Source: an uncultured Muribaculaceae bacterium
GTDB taxonomy: Bacteria; Bacteroidota; Bacteroidia; Bacteroidales; Muribaculaceae
Direction of reading: 5' to 3'
Assembly: GCA_910579675.1 (NCBI GenBank)
Contig: CAJTUF010000018.1
Span: forward strand, 1-61,395
Length of the DNA stretch: 61,395 bases
A model generated the notes under the pieces. The model had not been told where the DNA came from and ran no database searches. It was given only the letters and a program-made list of their open reading frames with translations. Positions 34,151 through 43,271 of the stretch are shown here, piece after piece; within the stretch, counting starts at the first letter, position 1; every line of letters starts with the position of its first letter. Made by a program: the position numbers and the translations under genes.

Positions 34151-36874
34151 ATGAAGAGACTCCTTCTGATAGCCACAGCCATGCTGCTGGCTACAATGGC
34201 TGCTTTGGCGGCCCCCGACATTGTGTGTGTCGGGCAGGTGGTGGATGAGCTCGACGAACCGATGCCCGGCGTCACTATCTCAGTGCCCGGCACCGCTACG
34301 GCTACCTCTACCGACTACGACGGCAAGTACAAGCTCCGCGTCGCTGCTTCCACCAAGGTAATCAAGATTTCATTTATCGGCTACAAGACTCTTGAGATGG
34401 CTCCTGCAGCCGACATGGGTGTGATCAAGATGTCGCCCGAGAGCAAGATGCTCAGCGACGTGGTGATCACCCAGTCGATAGGCAAAACACGTGAGACCCC
34501 CGTGGCCATGTCGACCATCGGATCAGGCGATATTGAGTTCAAGCTCGGCGGACAGGAGTTCATGGAGCTGCTCAAGACCACTCCGGGCGTCTACACCATC
34601 CGCCAGGGCGGCGGCTTCGGCGATGCCGAGACCCGTATGCGCGGCTTCAAGAGCGCCAACGTGGCTATGATGGTCAATGGTATTCCCATCAACGACATGG
34701 AGTGGGGCGGTGTGTACCAGAGCAACTGGGCCGGCCTCTCCGACGTGGCTTCCAACATCCAGACCCAGCGCGGTCTTGGCGCCACCATCGTGTCGACCCC
34801 CTCAATCGGCGGCACCATCAACATCACCACCCGCACCATCGACGTTGAAAAGGGCGGCTCGCTCTGGTATGGCATGGGCAACGATGCCATGAACCAGATC
34901 GGATTCAAGGTGTCGACCGGACTGATGAGCAACGGCTGGGCCGTGACCATCCTCAGCTCGCGCAAGTGGGGCGACGGATATATCCAGGGCACCAACTTCA
35001 ACTCCTACAACTACTTCGTCAATGTGTCGAAGCGCATCAACGACGCCCATCAGCTCGCTTTCACCGTGTTTGGCGCACCGCAGAGCCACTTCCAGCGCTC
35101 CTCCTACGACGGCCTCTCGATCGAGGGATGGCAGAATGTCAAAGACTGGATGGACGGCAAGAGCATGTATCGCTACAACGCCACCTACGGCTTCGACCGC
35201 CACGGCAAGCAGATGTCGAGCTACTACAATGTGTACCACAAGCCCCAGATCTCGCTCAACCATACATGGCAGATCAACGAGACCTCATCGCTCTCAACAG
35301 CTGTATATGTGTCGGTGGCTTCAGGCTATGGCCTTGGCGGCTACGGACGCAACGGCTACTCGTCGTCTGACTGGTATGGATCGTCAAACGGTGTGCTCAA
35401 CACCAAATTCCGCTGCCCCGACGGCACATTCGACTACGCTGCCATACAGGAGATGAACGCCGCCTCGACCACCGGCTCCAACATGATCCTCGCCCGCAAA
35501 AACAACAACCACGAATGGTATGGACTCGTATCTTCCTACAAGAAGGAGATAGGCCAGAACAACGGCAACAAGCTCAATATCACCGCCGGTCTTGACGTGC
35601 GCTATTACATCGGCCACCACAAGAACACCATCGAAAACCTCATGGACGGCGAATACTATATCGACGACGCCAACCGAAAGCAGATCAAAGCCTACAACTC
35701 GTCGCTCGCCGGCAACTACAACTATATCTACCAGAAGCTCGGAGTGGGCGACGTGGTGGCCCGAAACTACGACGGCTACACCGCCCAGGAGGGTGCTTAT
35801 GCCCAGGCCGAGTATTCGATGCTCAACAAGAAGCTCAACCTCGTGCTCTCAGGCGCTCTCAACAACAACACCTACTGGCGCCGCGACTACTTCTTCTACG
35901 ACAAGGCCAACGAGCGCTCAGAGACCATGAACTTCATCGGCGGAACCATCAAGGGCGGCGCCAACTACAACATCGACCGCCACAACAATGTGTTCTTCAA
36001 CGCCGGATATATCTCGCGCGCTCCGTTCTTCTCGGGTGGTGTGTTCCTCAACTCGCAAAACTCCAACATCACCAATCCAGACGCCGTCAACGAGAAGGTT
36101 GTGTCGTTTGAAGCCGGCTACGGATTCCGCTCGCGCTACTTCGCCCTCACCCTCAACGGCTACTACACCCGCTGGATGGACCGCACCATGGCCAAAGGCG
36201 GTTATATCGAGACCGGCGAGCACGCAGGCGACCGCTATGTGTTCAACATGGAGGGCGTAGGCTCGCGTCACATGGGTCTTGAGCTCAACGCCACTTATCT
36301 CCCGACCTCATGGCTCGAAATCAACGGTATGCTCTCGCTCGGCGACTGGGAATGGGACTCCAACGCCACCGGCTACTTCTACAATCAGGATGGCGAGCCC
36401 CTCTCCTCCACCACCGGCTCGATCGCTTCCGGCATCATGGCCCCCGACCACCTCTGGGCCACTCTTGAGCAGAAAGGCGTGAAGGTGGGTGGATCGGCCC
36501 AGACCACCGCTGCCCTCGGCCTCGTGGTGAAGCCCTTCCAGGGCATGAAGCTCGGATTTGACTGGACATGCGCCGCACGCAACTACTCCGACCTCAACAT
36601 CACCGCCTCGACCCTTCAGAACGGCGGCACCATCGTGGCCGGCGAGCCCTGGCGCATACCCTGGGGCCACAGCCTCGACATCTCGGCAAGCTACCGCTTC
36701 AACATCGGCGGTCTCGACGCTACAGTGTTCGGCAACGTAAACAATCTTTACGACTACAACTATGTGACCCAGGCCTACTGCCCCGTGTCGGCCATCGGCA
36801 CTTGGGAAAACGCCTATCAGGTGTTCTACTCATTCGGCCGCACTTACTCCCTGCGTCTCCGCGTCAACTTCTAA
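34151..36874 (+). CDS. TonB-dependent receptor with CarboxypepD-like N-domain
   Basis: A 907-residue outer-membrane receptor. Signal peptide MKRLLLIATAMLLATMAALAA, then GQVVDELDEPMPGVTISVPG (carboxypeptidase-regulatory-like sandwich), a plug with TRMRGFKSANVAMMVNGIPI, and a barrel ending RTYSLRLRVNF. It lacks the classical SusC signature (SVLKDAxAxAIYG) and is followed not by a SusD but by an OB-fold-like lipoprotein 9 bp downstream, so it belongs to a different receptor class. Ligand unknown. Confidence 0.92.
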   Translation: MKRLLLIATAMLLATMAALAAPDIVCVGQVVDELDEPMPGVTISVPGTATATSTDYDGKYKLRVAASTKVIKISFIGYKTLEMAPAADMGVIKMSPESKMLSDVVITQSIGKTRETPVAMSTIGSGDIEFKLGGQEFMELLKTTPGVYTIRQGGGFGDAETRMRGFKSANVAMMVNGIPINDMEWGGVYQSNWAGLSDVASNIQTQRGLGATIVSTPSIGGTINITTRTIDVEKGGSLWYGMGNDAMNQIGFKVSTGLMSNGWAVTILSSRKWGDGYIQGTNFNSYNYFVNVSKRINDAHQLAFTVFGAPQSHFQRSSYDGLSIEGWQNVKDWMDGKSMYRYNATYGFDRHGKQMSSYYNVYHKPQISLNHTWQINETSSLSTAVYVSVASGYGLGGYGRNGYSSSDWYGSSNGVLNTKFRCPDGTFDYAAIQEMNAASTTGSNMILARKNNNHEWYGLVSSYKKEIGQNNGNKLNITAGLDVRYYIGHHKNTIENLMDGEYYIDDANRKQIKAYNSSLAGNYNYIYQKLGVGDVVARNYDGYTAQEGAYAQAEYSMLNKKLNLVLSGALNNNTYWRRDYFFYDKANERSETMNFIGGTIKGGANYNIDRHNNVFFNAGYISRAPFFSGGVFLNSQNSNITNPDAVNEKVVSFEAGYGFRSRYFALTLNGYYTRWMDRTMAKGGYIETGEHAGDRYVFNMEGVGSRHMGLELNATYLPTSWLEINGMLSLGDWEWDSNATGYFYNQDGEPLSSTTGSIASGIMAPDHLWATLEQKGVKVGGSAQTTAALGLVVKPFQGMKLGFDWTCAARNYSDLNITASTLQNGGTIVAGEPWRIPWGHSLDISASYRFNIGGLDATVFGNVNNLYDYNYVTQAYCPVSAIGTWENAYQVFYSFGRTYSLRLRVNF

Positions 36875-36883
36875 TCACACACC

Positions 36884-38905
36884 ATGCAACTCATGAAATC
36901 CAACATATTTATCCTTGGCGCGGCTGCCTGCCTCGCCATGACATCCTGTAGCGAAAACTACTGGAACGATCATGAGCTCGACGACTTCAAGGTGCCCGAG
37001 CTGACCGACGTGCAGACGGTCGACTACACCCTCACCGCCGCCGATTACTCCACCCTGGCCTCCAACGCCACCAACAAGAAGCTCGCAGGCGATGCTCTCG
37101 CCGCTCAGCTCAAGGCCGTAGGATCGCAGGCCTACTTTACCGACCAGATCCCGGCGCGCGACTATGTGCCCGCCCTTCTGGCCGACCCCTCATTCCCCTA
37201 CTTCACCCTGACCGACGGCTCGTCGATCCGCCTCACATACCGCACCGCCACCGGCCTCCCCGCCGATGTGGCTCTCGCTGCCGCCTCGCAGACCTATGTG
37301 GTGACCGAGGAAAACTATCAGGCCGCATGGGAGAGCGACAATGACTATGTCAACGCATTCGCTCCCTCCAAGCCCGCCTCGCGATTCATCCCCGCTCTCC
37401 TCGCCGCCGCCTATCCCGACGCTGCCGAAGGCGATCTCGTGGTGGCCAACTATCAGGAGGCCGACACCGATCCGGTGTTCAACGCAGTGCCCGGTCCCGA
37501 TGAGCCTTCGTGGCAGCCCTCCGAGGTGATCGGATCGCTCGCCACCGGCGACCAGGCCGACATCACCGCCTACGTCACCGGCATCTGCGGCGCCGGATTT
37601 ATCGTCACCGACGCCACCGGCTCGATATTCGTCTACATGGGAAGCTCTTTCGACTCCTCATCCTATGCCATAGGCGATCAGGTGACCATCTCGGGCACCA
37701 TCGGAGCCTACAACCGCGGCCTGCAGGTCACCGGCTCGTCGGCCGACATCGAGATCACCGGCAAAGGCACATATGAGTATCCCGCTCCCGTGGCCTACAC
37801 CGGCGCTGCACTCGACGCCGCCCTCGCCCGCACCGACAATGAAGGCGCCATCTACGGCACCATGACCGGCACCGTGAAAGTGTCGGGCAACAATATCAAC
37901 ATCCTCGTGGAGGGTGCCGAGACCGCTCAGGGCGGCATCTACTATGCCACCGATGAGCAGAAAGCACTCCTGACCGACGGCTCCAAGGTGACCGTCAACG
38001 GCTACTTCATCGCCATCGCCGGAAGCCGCTACTGCAACTTCGTTGCCACCGAGATAAGCCCTGCGGCTGCCGCCGCCGCGCTCAGCAGCCGCGCCGCAGC
38101 AGTGCAGATCGCTTCGTCGGAGGTCAATGCCATGTACCGCTACTCGGGTGGCCGCTGGACTGCCGCCACTGAGTTTGCCGTTCTCGCCCACGACGACTAT
38201 CAGACCATGGGCCAGCGCTACGACAATCTGTCGAACGACACCCCCGCGCTCCTCATCCCGAAATTCTGCGACATCAACTTCCCCTATGCCCTCGAAGGCG
38301 ACGTCAAGTATGTGGTCTACAACTACTACGCTTCGTCGGCCACAACGCGCCGCTGCGACTACCTGACCTTCGACGGCTCTGCCTGGGCCATCGACAACGG
38401 TATCGTCACCGAGACCTCGCAGTTTGTCATGACCGGCGGCAAGTGGATCTATGATCCCAATGTCACCATCACCCTCCCTGCCGGCCGCGGCGTGGAGATC
38501 TCCACCCTCTACTACCAGACTTGTGTTGACTGGGTATCGGCCAATATCGATAAGCCCACCGGCGCCACATACGTTACCTCCTACGGCAACAACGAGTATT
38601 ATTGCGGCACCTCGGCCTATCAGGGCAATGTCGATCTGCGTCCTGCCAGCGCCCGCGCCCAGTATGCCGCCGGCTATGAAGGCATGACCGACGAGGAAGT
38701 GGTTGCCACGATGAAGAAGCGTTTTGCCGAGGAGGTGTTCCCAGCAGCCCTCGGAATCCTCCATCCCGATGCTGCTCCCATCGACGGCGTGGATGTGATC
38801 TACACCATCAACTTCTCGGTCTACACAGGCACCACTTCGGCCTACACCATCAAGTATCGTGTGGCAGGCCCCGCCAAGTTTGAGTTTATCGAATGTGACT
38901 GGTAA
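36884..38905 (+). CDS. Large surface lipoprotein with OB-fold-like repeats
   Basis: A 673-residue lipoprotein (signal MQLMKSNIFILGAAACLAMT, lipobox MTSC). An in-frame ATG at 36893 could be the true start. Around residues 205-285 and again about 300-395 the sequence has DUF5689/OB-like strands (GDQADITAYVTGICGAGFIVT; TVKVSGNNINILVEG), suggesting two OB-like domains; C-terminal domains are not recognised. It lies 9 bp after the receptor and is closed by a terminator, so it is probably its substrate-binding partner in place of SusD. Confidence 0.75.
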   Translation: MQLMKSNIFILGAAACLAMTSCSENYWNDHELDDFKVPELTDVQTVDYTLTAADYSTLASNATNKKLAGDALAAQLKAVGSQAYFTDQIPARDYVPALLADPSFPYFTLTDGSSIRLTYRTATGLPADVALAAASQTYVVTEENYQAAWESDNDYVNAFAPSKPASRFIPALLAAAYPDAAEGDLVVANYQEADTDPVFNAVPGPDEPSWQPSEVIGSLATGDQADITAYVTGICGAGFIVTDATGSIFVYMGSSFDSSSYAIGDQVTISGTIGAYNRGLQVTGSSADIEITGKGTYEYPAPVAYTGAALDAALARTDNEGAIYGTMTGTVKVSGNNINILVEGAETAQGGIYYATDEQKALLTDGSKVTVNGYFIAIAGSRYCNFVATEISPAAAAAALSSRAAAVQIASSEVNAMYRYSGGRWTAATEFAVLAHDDYQTMGQRYDNLSNDTPALLIPKFCDINFPYALEGDVKYVVYNYYASSATTRRCDYLTFDGSAWAIDNGIVTETSQFVMTGGKWIYDPNVTITLPAGRGVEISTLYYQTCVDWVSANIDKPTGATYVTSYGNNEYYCGTSAYQGNVDLRPASARAQYAAGYEGMTDEEVVATMKKRFAEEVFPAALGILHPDAAPIDGVDVIYTINFSVYTGTTSAYTIKYRVAGPAKFEFIECDW

Positions 38906-38946
38906 TCCCCCGCTCCGGCCCTTGCGGTCTGGAATGAAATGATATG

Positions 38947-38997
38947 AGCGCTCCCGCCCCGTGGCTTCAATGCCGGAGGCGGGAGCGCTTTATTTGT
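38947..38997 (+). terminator. Terminator after the receptor/lipoprotein operon
   Basis: 12-bp perfect stem AGCGCTCCCGCC (38947-38958) / GGCGGGAGCGCT (38978-38989), followed by TTATTTGTCTTT. Confidence 0.85.
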
Positions 38998-39016
38998 CTT
39001 TACCGGTGCCCGAGGC

Positions 39017-39796
39017 TCAGCCGAGCACCACATCGAGTATCATCATCAGCACAAAGCCGGCCGCAAAACCTATCGTGCCCATATTTGAGTGAGTGCCCTC
39101 CTGAGTCTCGGGAATCAGCTCCTCCACCACCACATACATCATGGCGCCCGCCGCAAAAGCGAGCAGATATGGGAGCGCCGGAACAATCATCGACGCGAGC
39201 AGAATGGTGATGATGGCCGCTATCGGCTCTACGGCGCCACTCAAAGCGCCCACCACAAAGGATCGGAGGCGGCTGTTGCCGTCGGCGCGCAGCGGCATCG
39301 ACACTATAGCTCCTTCGGGAAAATTCTGGATGGCCATACCGGCCGATAGCGCTATGGCTCCTGCCATGGGGATATATCCGCTGTGTTCCATCGCCGCCGC
39401 CAGAGCCACACCCACCGCCATACCCTCGGGGATATTGTGGATCGTCACGGCAAGAGCCAGCTTGGCTGTGCGCGACAATCCGCTTTTCGGCCCCTCGCTC
39501 ATCGAGCCGTCGATATGCTCGTGGGGCACCACCACATCGAGGAGCAGCAGAAAGGCTATGCCGGCCACAAATCCGGCCACCGCCGGAAACACCTTCATAA
39601 ACCCCTCGGAATCCGACATATCTATGGCCGGAATAAGCAGCGACCACACCGAGGCCGCCACCATCACTCCGGCGGCAAAACCCATGAGCGACTTCTGAAG
39701 GAGCGGACGCATGGCGCCTCGCATGAAAAACACCGTAGCAGCGCCGAGCAGCGTGCCGGCAAATGGCACGCCGATACCTGTGAGCAATTCTTTCAT
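39017..39796 (-). CDS. ZIP family divalent metal transporter
   Basis: A 259-residue, eight-helix ZIP (GufA/ZupT-like) protein for uptake of zinc or other divalent metals. Helix 4 carries TIHNIPEGMAVG and helix 5 QNFPEGAIVS, the metal-site motifs; a short His/Ser loop (HEHIDGS) precedes helix 4. Starts 45 bp after the U32 gene on the same strand and has no promoter motif of its own, so likely co-transcribed with it. Confidence 0.9.
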   Translation of the reverse strand: MKELLTGIGVPFAGTLLGAATVFFMRGAMRPLLQKSLMGFAAGVMVAASVWSLLIPAIDMSDSEGFMKVFPAVAGFVAGIAFLLLLDVVVPHEHIDGSMSEGPKSGLSRTAKLALAVTIHNIPEGMAVGVALAAAMEHSGYIPMAGAIALSAGMAIQNFPEGAIVSMPLRADGNSRLRSFVVGALSGAVEPIAAIITILLASMIVPALPYLLAFAAGAMMYVVVEELIPETQEGTHSNMGTIGFAAGFVLMMILDVVLG

Positions 39797-39841
39797 GTAA
39801 ATATAAATGCTCGGGGCGATGAAAAGTTGAGGCGAGGAGGG

Positions 39842-41692
39842 TCAGCTTCTGCCGAGCCACACGATGTGCATCCGGCAGTCGGCGCAGTCAAAATCGGCGC
39901 GGAAGCTGTTGCCGGCAGCATCGGTGAGAGTAAGCGGTCCCCGCCATTCACGCCCCTTCGGCGTGGCAAGGCAGTGCCCCAGTTCGCGTCGAAGACAGTA
40001 GCGGGTGGTCATCACCCGCTCCCCTTCCATCCCTTTACCGCCGGGATGGCGGGTCTCGGCAGCCTCACACCCTTCCGGCGCAAGACTTCGGGCAAGGCGG
40101 TTGGCAATGTTGGCGCCGCTGTCGGTAGCCCCATCGCGTCGTTGTCCCGGCTTGGGATAGCTATAAGTGGCGGCGGCTGTGGCGTCGAGCGCCTCGGTGA
40201 GGCTGCGCCTCAGTGCCGTAAGGGCCGAAGCGGGCACAAATATATCGGCGGCTATACTGTCGGAAAACCGACCGAGGCGATAGATGGTGTTGCCCAACTT
40301 GTCAAACACCCCCTTGCGGCGCCCCTCCTGCGGTGTGGAGGCCTTGTCGGTGAAGCTGTCGGCCGAAGCCACGCTCACCTCAATGCCGCGGGCGCGGTCG
40401 GCGGCTTCGGCCACTAAGCGGCCATCGGGAGTGGGCCGCAGACTTATGTCAATAAGTATGGAGCGCGTGGCGGTATCCTCGCGTGCAAGAATCTTCTCAC
40501 GCGCGGCGTCGAGCGAGCGCGACAGACGGGTGCCCCGTTCAGGAGCCTCCACTCCCGGAGCGAGATAGATGGTGCGTCCCTCCACGCGGTTGACCCTGAA
40601 ACCGGCCACACTCCCGTCGGGAGCTGTGTAGCTCAGTCCATCGCCTGCCGCGAGTGTTATGCCGTCGGCAAGATTGAGGCGCAGGCCCCCTTTGGGAAGC
40701 ACGGCGGCCACCGTGCCAATATACTCGCCGGTCGAACCTGCTGCATCGAGCGAAGCCATGCGCAGCGGCATCCCCTTCGGGGGCACTCCTGTGGTGAAAT
40801 ACTGGGTGAAGCCGCGGTTGAACGCCTTGGCCGGATCCGGATCGAAAGTCAGCTCCACCCGTCCGGCCGATGCGCGGCGGTAGCGTCCGCCCGAGCCGGC
40901 CACGAGCTTGTCGAGCAGACGCGAGTAGTAGCCCACCGTCTCCTTGACATACGACACATCTTTCAGCCTACCCTCGATCTTGAACGAGGTGACACCCGCA
41001 GCAGCCATCTCGCCCAGACGCGACGAGCGGTTGAGATCGCGGAGCGAGAGGAGGCGGCTGTCGGCCACCAGCACCCGCCCCGACGCATCGCGAAGGGTGT
41101 AGGAGTGGCGGCACATCTGGCTGCATTCACCTCGGTTGGCGCTTCGGCCTGTGGCAGCGAAGCTCGCGCGGCAGTCGCCGCTGTAGCTCACACACAGGGC
41201 GCCGTGGACAAATGCCTCTATCTCCATTTCAGGCAGCTCACGGTGGATATCAGCCACCTCGCCGAGCGAGAGCTCGCGGGCCACCACGATGCGCATCATT
41301 CCAAGCGCGGCCAGCTCGGCGGCGCGGCGCGGGTCGCGTATGTCGGTCTGAGTGCTGGCATGAAGGGCAATGGGAGGCAGATTCATTGCCGTGATACCCA
41401 TATCCTGGATTATCAGCGCATCGGCCCCGGCATGATGGAGCGCCCATATCATGCGCTCCACATCGGCGGTCTCAGAGTCGTAGATGAGAGTGTTGAGGGC
41501 CACATACACGCGCGCCCTGAAGCGGTGGGCCGCAGCAGCCACCTCGGCTATGTCGGCCACCGAACAGGATGCGGCGGCACGGGCGCCATGAGTTGGAGCG
41601 CCGATATACACTGCGTCGGCGCCATGGGCTATGGCGGCGAGAGCCGTGGCTTTGTCGCGCGCCGGAGCGAGGAGTTCGAGTTCTATTGCCAT
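39842..41692 (-). CDS. U32 family peptidase-like protein (RlhA/TrhP type)
   Basis: A 616-residue protein with N-terminal TIM-barrel-like U32 domain (LELLAPARDKATALAAIAHGADAVYIG) and the family signature EAFVHGALCVSYSGDCR followed by GECSQMCRHSY Cys residues that bind an Fe-S cluster, plus a C-terminal DUF3656-like extension. E. coli RlhA and TrhP hydroxylate 23S rRNA C2501 and tRNA U34, so an RNA-hydroxylation role is likely despite the peptidase name. Start MAIELELLAP is the family N-terminus; the promoter -7 element ends 9 bp before it, so the mRNA may be nearly leaderless. Confidence 0.88.
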   Translation of the reverse strand: MAIELELLAPARDKATALAAIAHGADAVYIGAPTHGARAAASCSVADIAEVAAAAHRFRARVYVALNTLIYDSETADVERMIWALHHAGADALIIQDMGITAMNLPPIALHASTQTDIRDPRRAAELAALGMMRIVVARELSLGEVADIHRELPEMEIEAFVHGALCVSYSGDCRASFAATGRSANRGECSQMCRHSYTLRDASGRVLVADSRLLSLRDLNRSSRLGEMAAAGVTSFKIEGRLKDVSYVKETVGYYSRLLDKLVAGSGGRYRRASAGRVELTFDPDPAKAFNRGFTQYFTTGVPPKGMPLRMASLDAAGSTGEYIGTVAAVLPKGGLRLNLADGITLAAGDGLSYTAPDGSVAGFRVNRVEGRTIYLAPGVEAPERGTRLSRSLDAAREKILAREDTATRSILIDISLRPTPDGRLVAEAADRARGIEVSVASADSFTDKASTPQEGRRKGVFDKLGNTIYRLGRFSDSIAADIFVPASALTALRRSLTEALDATAAATYSYPKPGQRRDGATDSGANIANRLARSLAPEGCEAAETRHPGGKGMEGERVMTTRYCLRRELGHCLATPKGREWRGPLTLTDAAGNSFRADFDCADCRMHIVWLGRS

Positions 41693-41700
41693 ATCTTCGG

Positions 41701-41749
41701 CAAAATTAGTCAAAATACTCCGTAAAACGCGCGGCAATGACTAACTTTG
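41701..41749. promoter_or_regulatory. Divergent promoters for the U32 gene and yaaA
   Basis: Minus strand TAATTTTG at 41708-41701 (U32) and plus strand TAACTTTG at 41742-41749 (yaaA). The two -7 elements are 33 bp apart, so the -33 regions overlap and the two polymerases may compete. Confidence 0.6.
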
Positions 41750-41799
41750 CAGTCGCAGGCCTCCGGGCCATTACTGCCTGTCCACCTCCAAGCCCTATC

Positions 41800-42588
41800 A
41801 TGATACTAATAGCCGAATCAAAGACCATGGCGCCCGAAGCCCCGGTGGCTTCAGCCGACTACCTGTGCCATCAGCCCCGCCTCAACGCCGGGGCCGACCG
41901 CATCATGGCGACGCTCGGAAGCCTCTCCGACGCCGATCTTGCCAAAGCCACAGGACTCACCCCCGGGCTCCTTGCCTCGCTACGGTCAATGATATTTGAG
42001 TTTCCCGACAAGAGCCGGGGCCTGAAAGCCATCGAGGCGTTTACCGGCGTGGTGTTCAAGCAGCTCCATCCCGGGCGATACGATTCCGCAGCCAAGCAAC
42101 GGCTCGACACTGAGGTGAGGATCATATCGTCGGTCTACGGGCTCCTCCGCCCCTCCGACATTGTCAAGACTTATCGGCTCGACTTCAAGAGCCGCCCCGC
42201 ACCCGGCGCTCCAAACATGATGAGCCACTGGAAAAGCCAAGTGACCGATCTGCTGATAGCCGATCTGGATGAATCGGGATGCGATGAGATCATCGACCTC
42301 ATGCCTGCCGATGCCGCGCGGTGTGTCGACTGGAAGCGGGTGGAAAAGCGTGCGCGGGTGTGGCGCGTCGATTTCAAGGTGGTCACTCCCGAGGGCACTC
42401 TCCGCACCCCCGATGCCGGGCGCCTGAAGCGGCTTCGCGGCCAGCTCCTCGATCTCGCCGTGGCGCGCGGAGCCATGACTGCCGCAGAGCTGCGCGACCT
42501 CGAAGGCCCCGACTTCGCCCCGGCATGCCTCTACGGCTCCACAGCCACTCAATCCCCGGAAGGGGTGATAGCGTTTGTCACCGCCTGA
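41800..42588 (+). CDS. yaaA: YaaA family peroxide-stress protein
   Basis: A 262-residue DUF328/YaaA protein. N-terminus MILIAESKTM and the core SSVYGLLRPSDIVKTYRLDF are diagnostic. E. coli YaaA lowers intracellular free iron during H2O2 stress and binds DNA; the role here is by family. Start at 41800 gives the standard N-terminus; its 3' end overlaps the convergent B3/B4 gene by 40 bp. Confidence 0.9.
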   Translation: MILIAESKTMAPEAPVASADYLCHQPRLNAGADRIMATLGSLSDADLAKATGLTPGLLASLRSMIFEFPDKSRGLKAIEAFTGVVFKQLHPGRYDSAAKQRLDTEVRIISSVYGLLRPSDIVKTYRLDFKSRPAPGAPNMMSHWKSQVTDLLIADLDESGCDEIIDLMPADAARCVDWKRVEKRARVWRVDFKVVTPEGTLRTPDAGRLKRLRGQLLDLAVARGAMTAAELRDLEGPDFAPACLYGSTATQSPEGVIAFVTA

Positions 42589-43271
42589 GGGCCATCTTCG
42601 CGGTGATTCCAAAGCGCTATCCGGGTGATCCGCGCATCGCAGAACTCCTCAAGAAGCCCCCGGGCCTGCTCCACAAACTCCGCCATAGTCACCTCGGAGC
42701 TGCCATAGGCATTGACCACCATGAGCAGGCGCCGGGTAGAGAGGTCGATTTTGGTGCGCTCATTGTCGCTTGTAGGAGTGCCTATACCACCCGTAGCATC
42801 GCGATACACCGGCATACCCTCGATATTGAGCATCCCCCGCCCTATACCCTCATATGGTTCTCCCGCCTCGCCCCGGCCGAGAGTGATCACCGGGCCATCG
42901 ATCTTATCGGCGTCAAATCCGCCTATCGAGTGGCCCGACCGCATACTCAGCAGATTGATCATATCGACAAGAGCATCAATGCGGTAAAGCCCCATACCCT
43001 TGACCACGCGGCGGCATAGAGCCTCCGACGACGGCCTGTAGCGGTTAGGCTCCTTGCCGAGTGCCTTATATGCGGCCCTTGTGGCAGCTATGGCCGGGCG
43101 CTTGTTGATCATAGCCATCTCATACGTATCGGCAATCAGGCGCGCCTCCTCGTCGAGCAACGCGCTCAGCGCTTCGGGTGTCGGGCGGTTGGTCACCTCA
43201 GCCTCGATTGTCAGCACCGCAAGGGCGGGAGCCGCCTCCGTTATCACCGGCTCAATCCTCACATCTATCAT
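42549..43271 (-). CDS. B3/B4 tRNA-binding domain protein
   Basis: A 240-residue protein corresponding to the B3/B4 domain of phenylalanyl-tRNA synthetase beta chain, as a free-standing protein: RAAYKALGKEPNRYRPSSEAL, MINLLSMRSG and GGIGTPTSDNERT are characteristic. Such stand-alone proteins are proposed to edit or bind aminoacyl-tRNA. Its ATG overlaps the stop of the preceding ATP-grasp gene by 4 bp, an unexpected operon partner worth noting. Confidence 0.85.
   Translation of the reverse strand: MIDVRIEPVITEAAPALAVLTIEAEVTNRPTPEALSALLDEEARLIADTYEMAMINKRPAIAATRAAYKALGKEPNRYRPSSEALCRRVVKGMGLYRIDALVDMINLLSMRSGHSIGGFDADKIDGPVITLGRGEAGEPYEGIGRGMLNIEGMPVYRDATGGIGTPTSDNERTKIDLSTRRLLMVVNAYGSSEVTMAEFVEQARGLLEEFCDARITRIALWNHREDGPQAVTNAITPSGD

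Noticed and set aside
37658..38764. 368-codon open frame on the minus strand
   Set aside because: Antisense to the OB-fold-like lipoprotein; low-complexity Gly/Ala/Val composition and no promoter.
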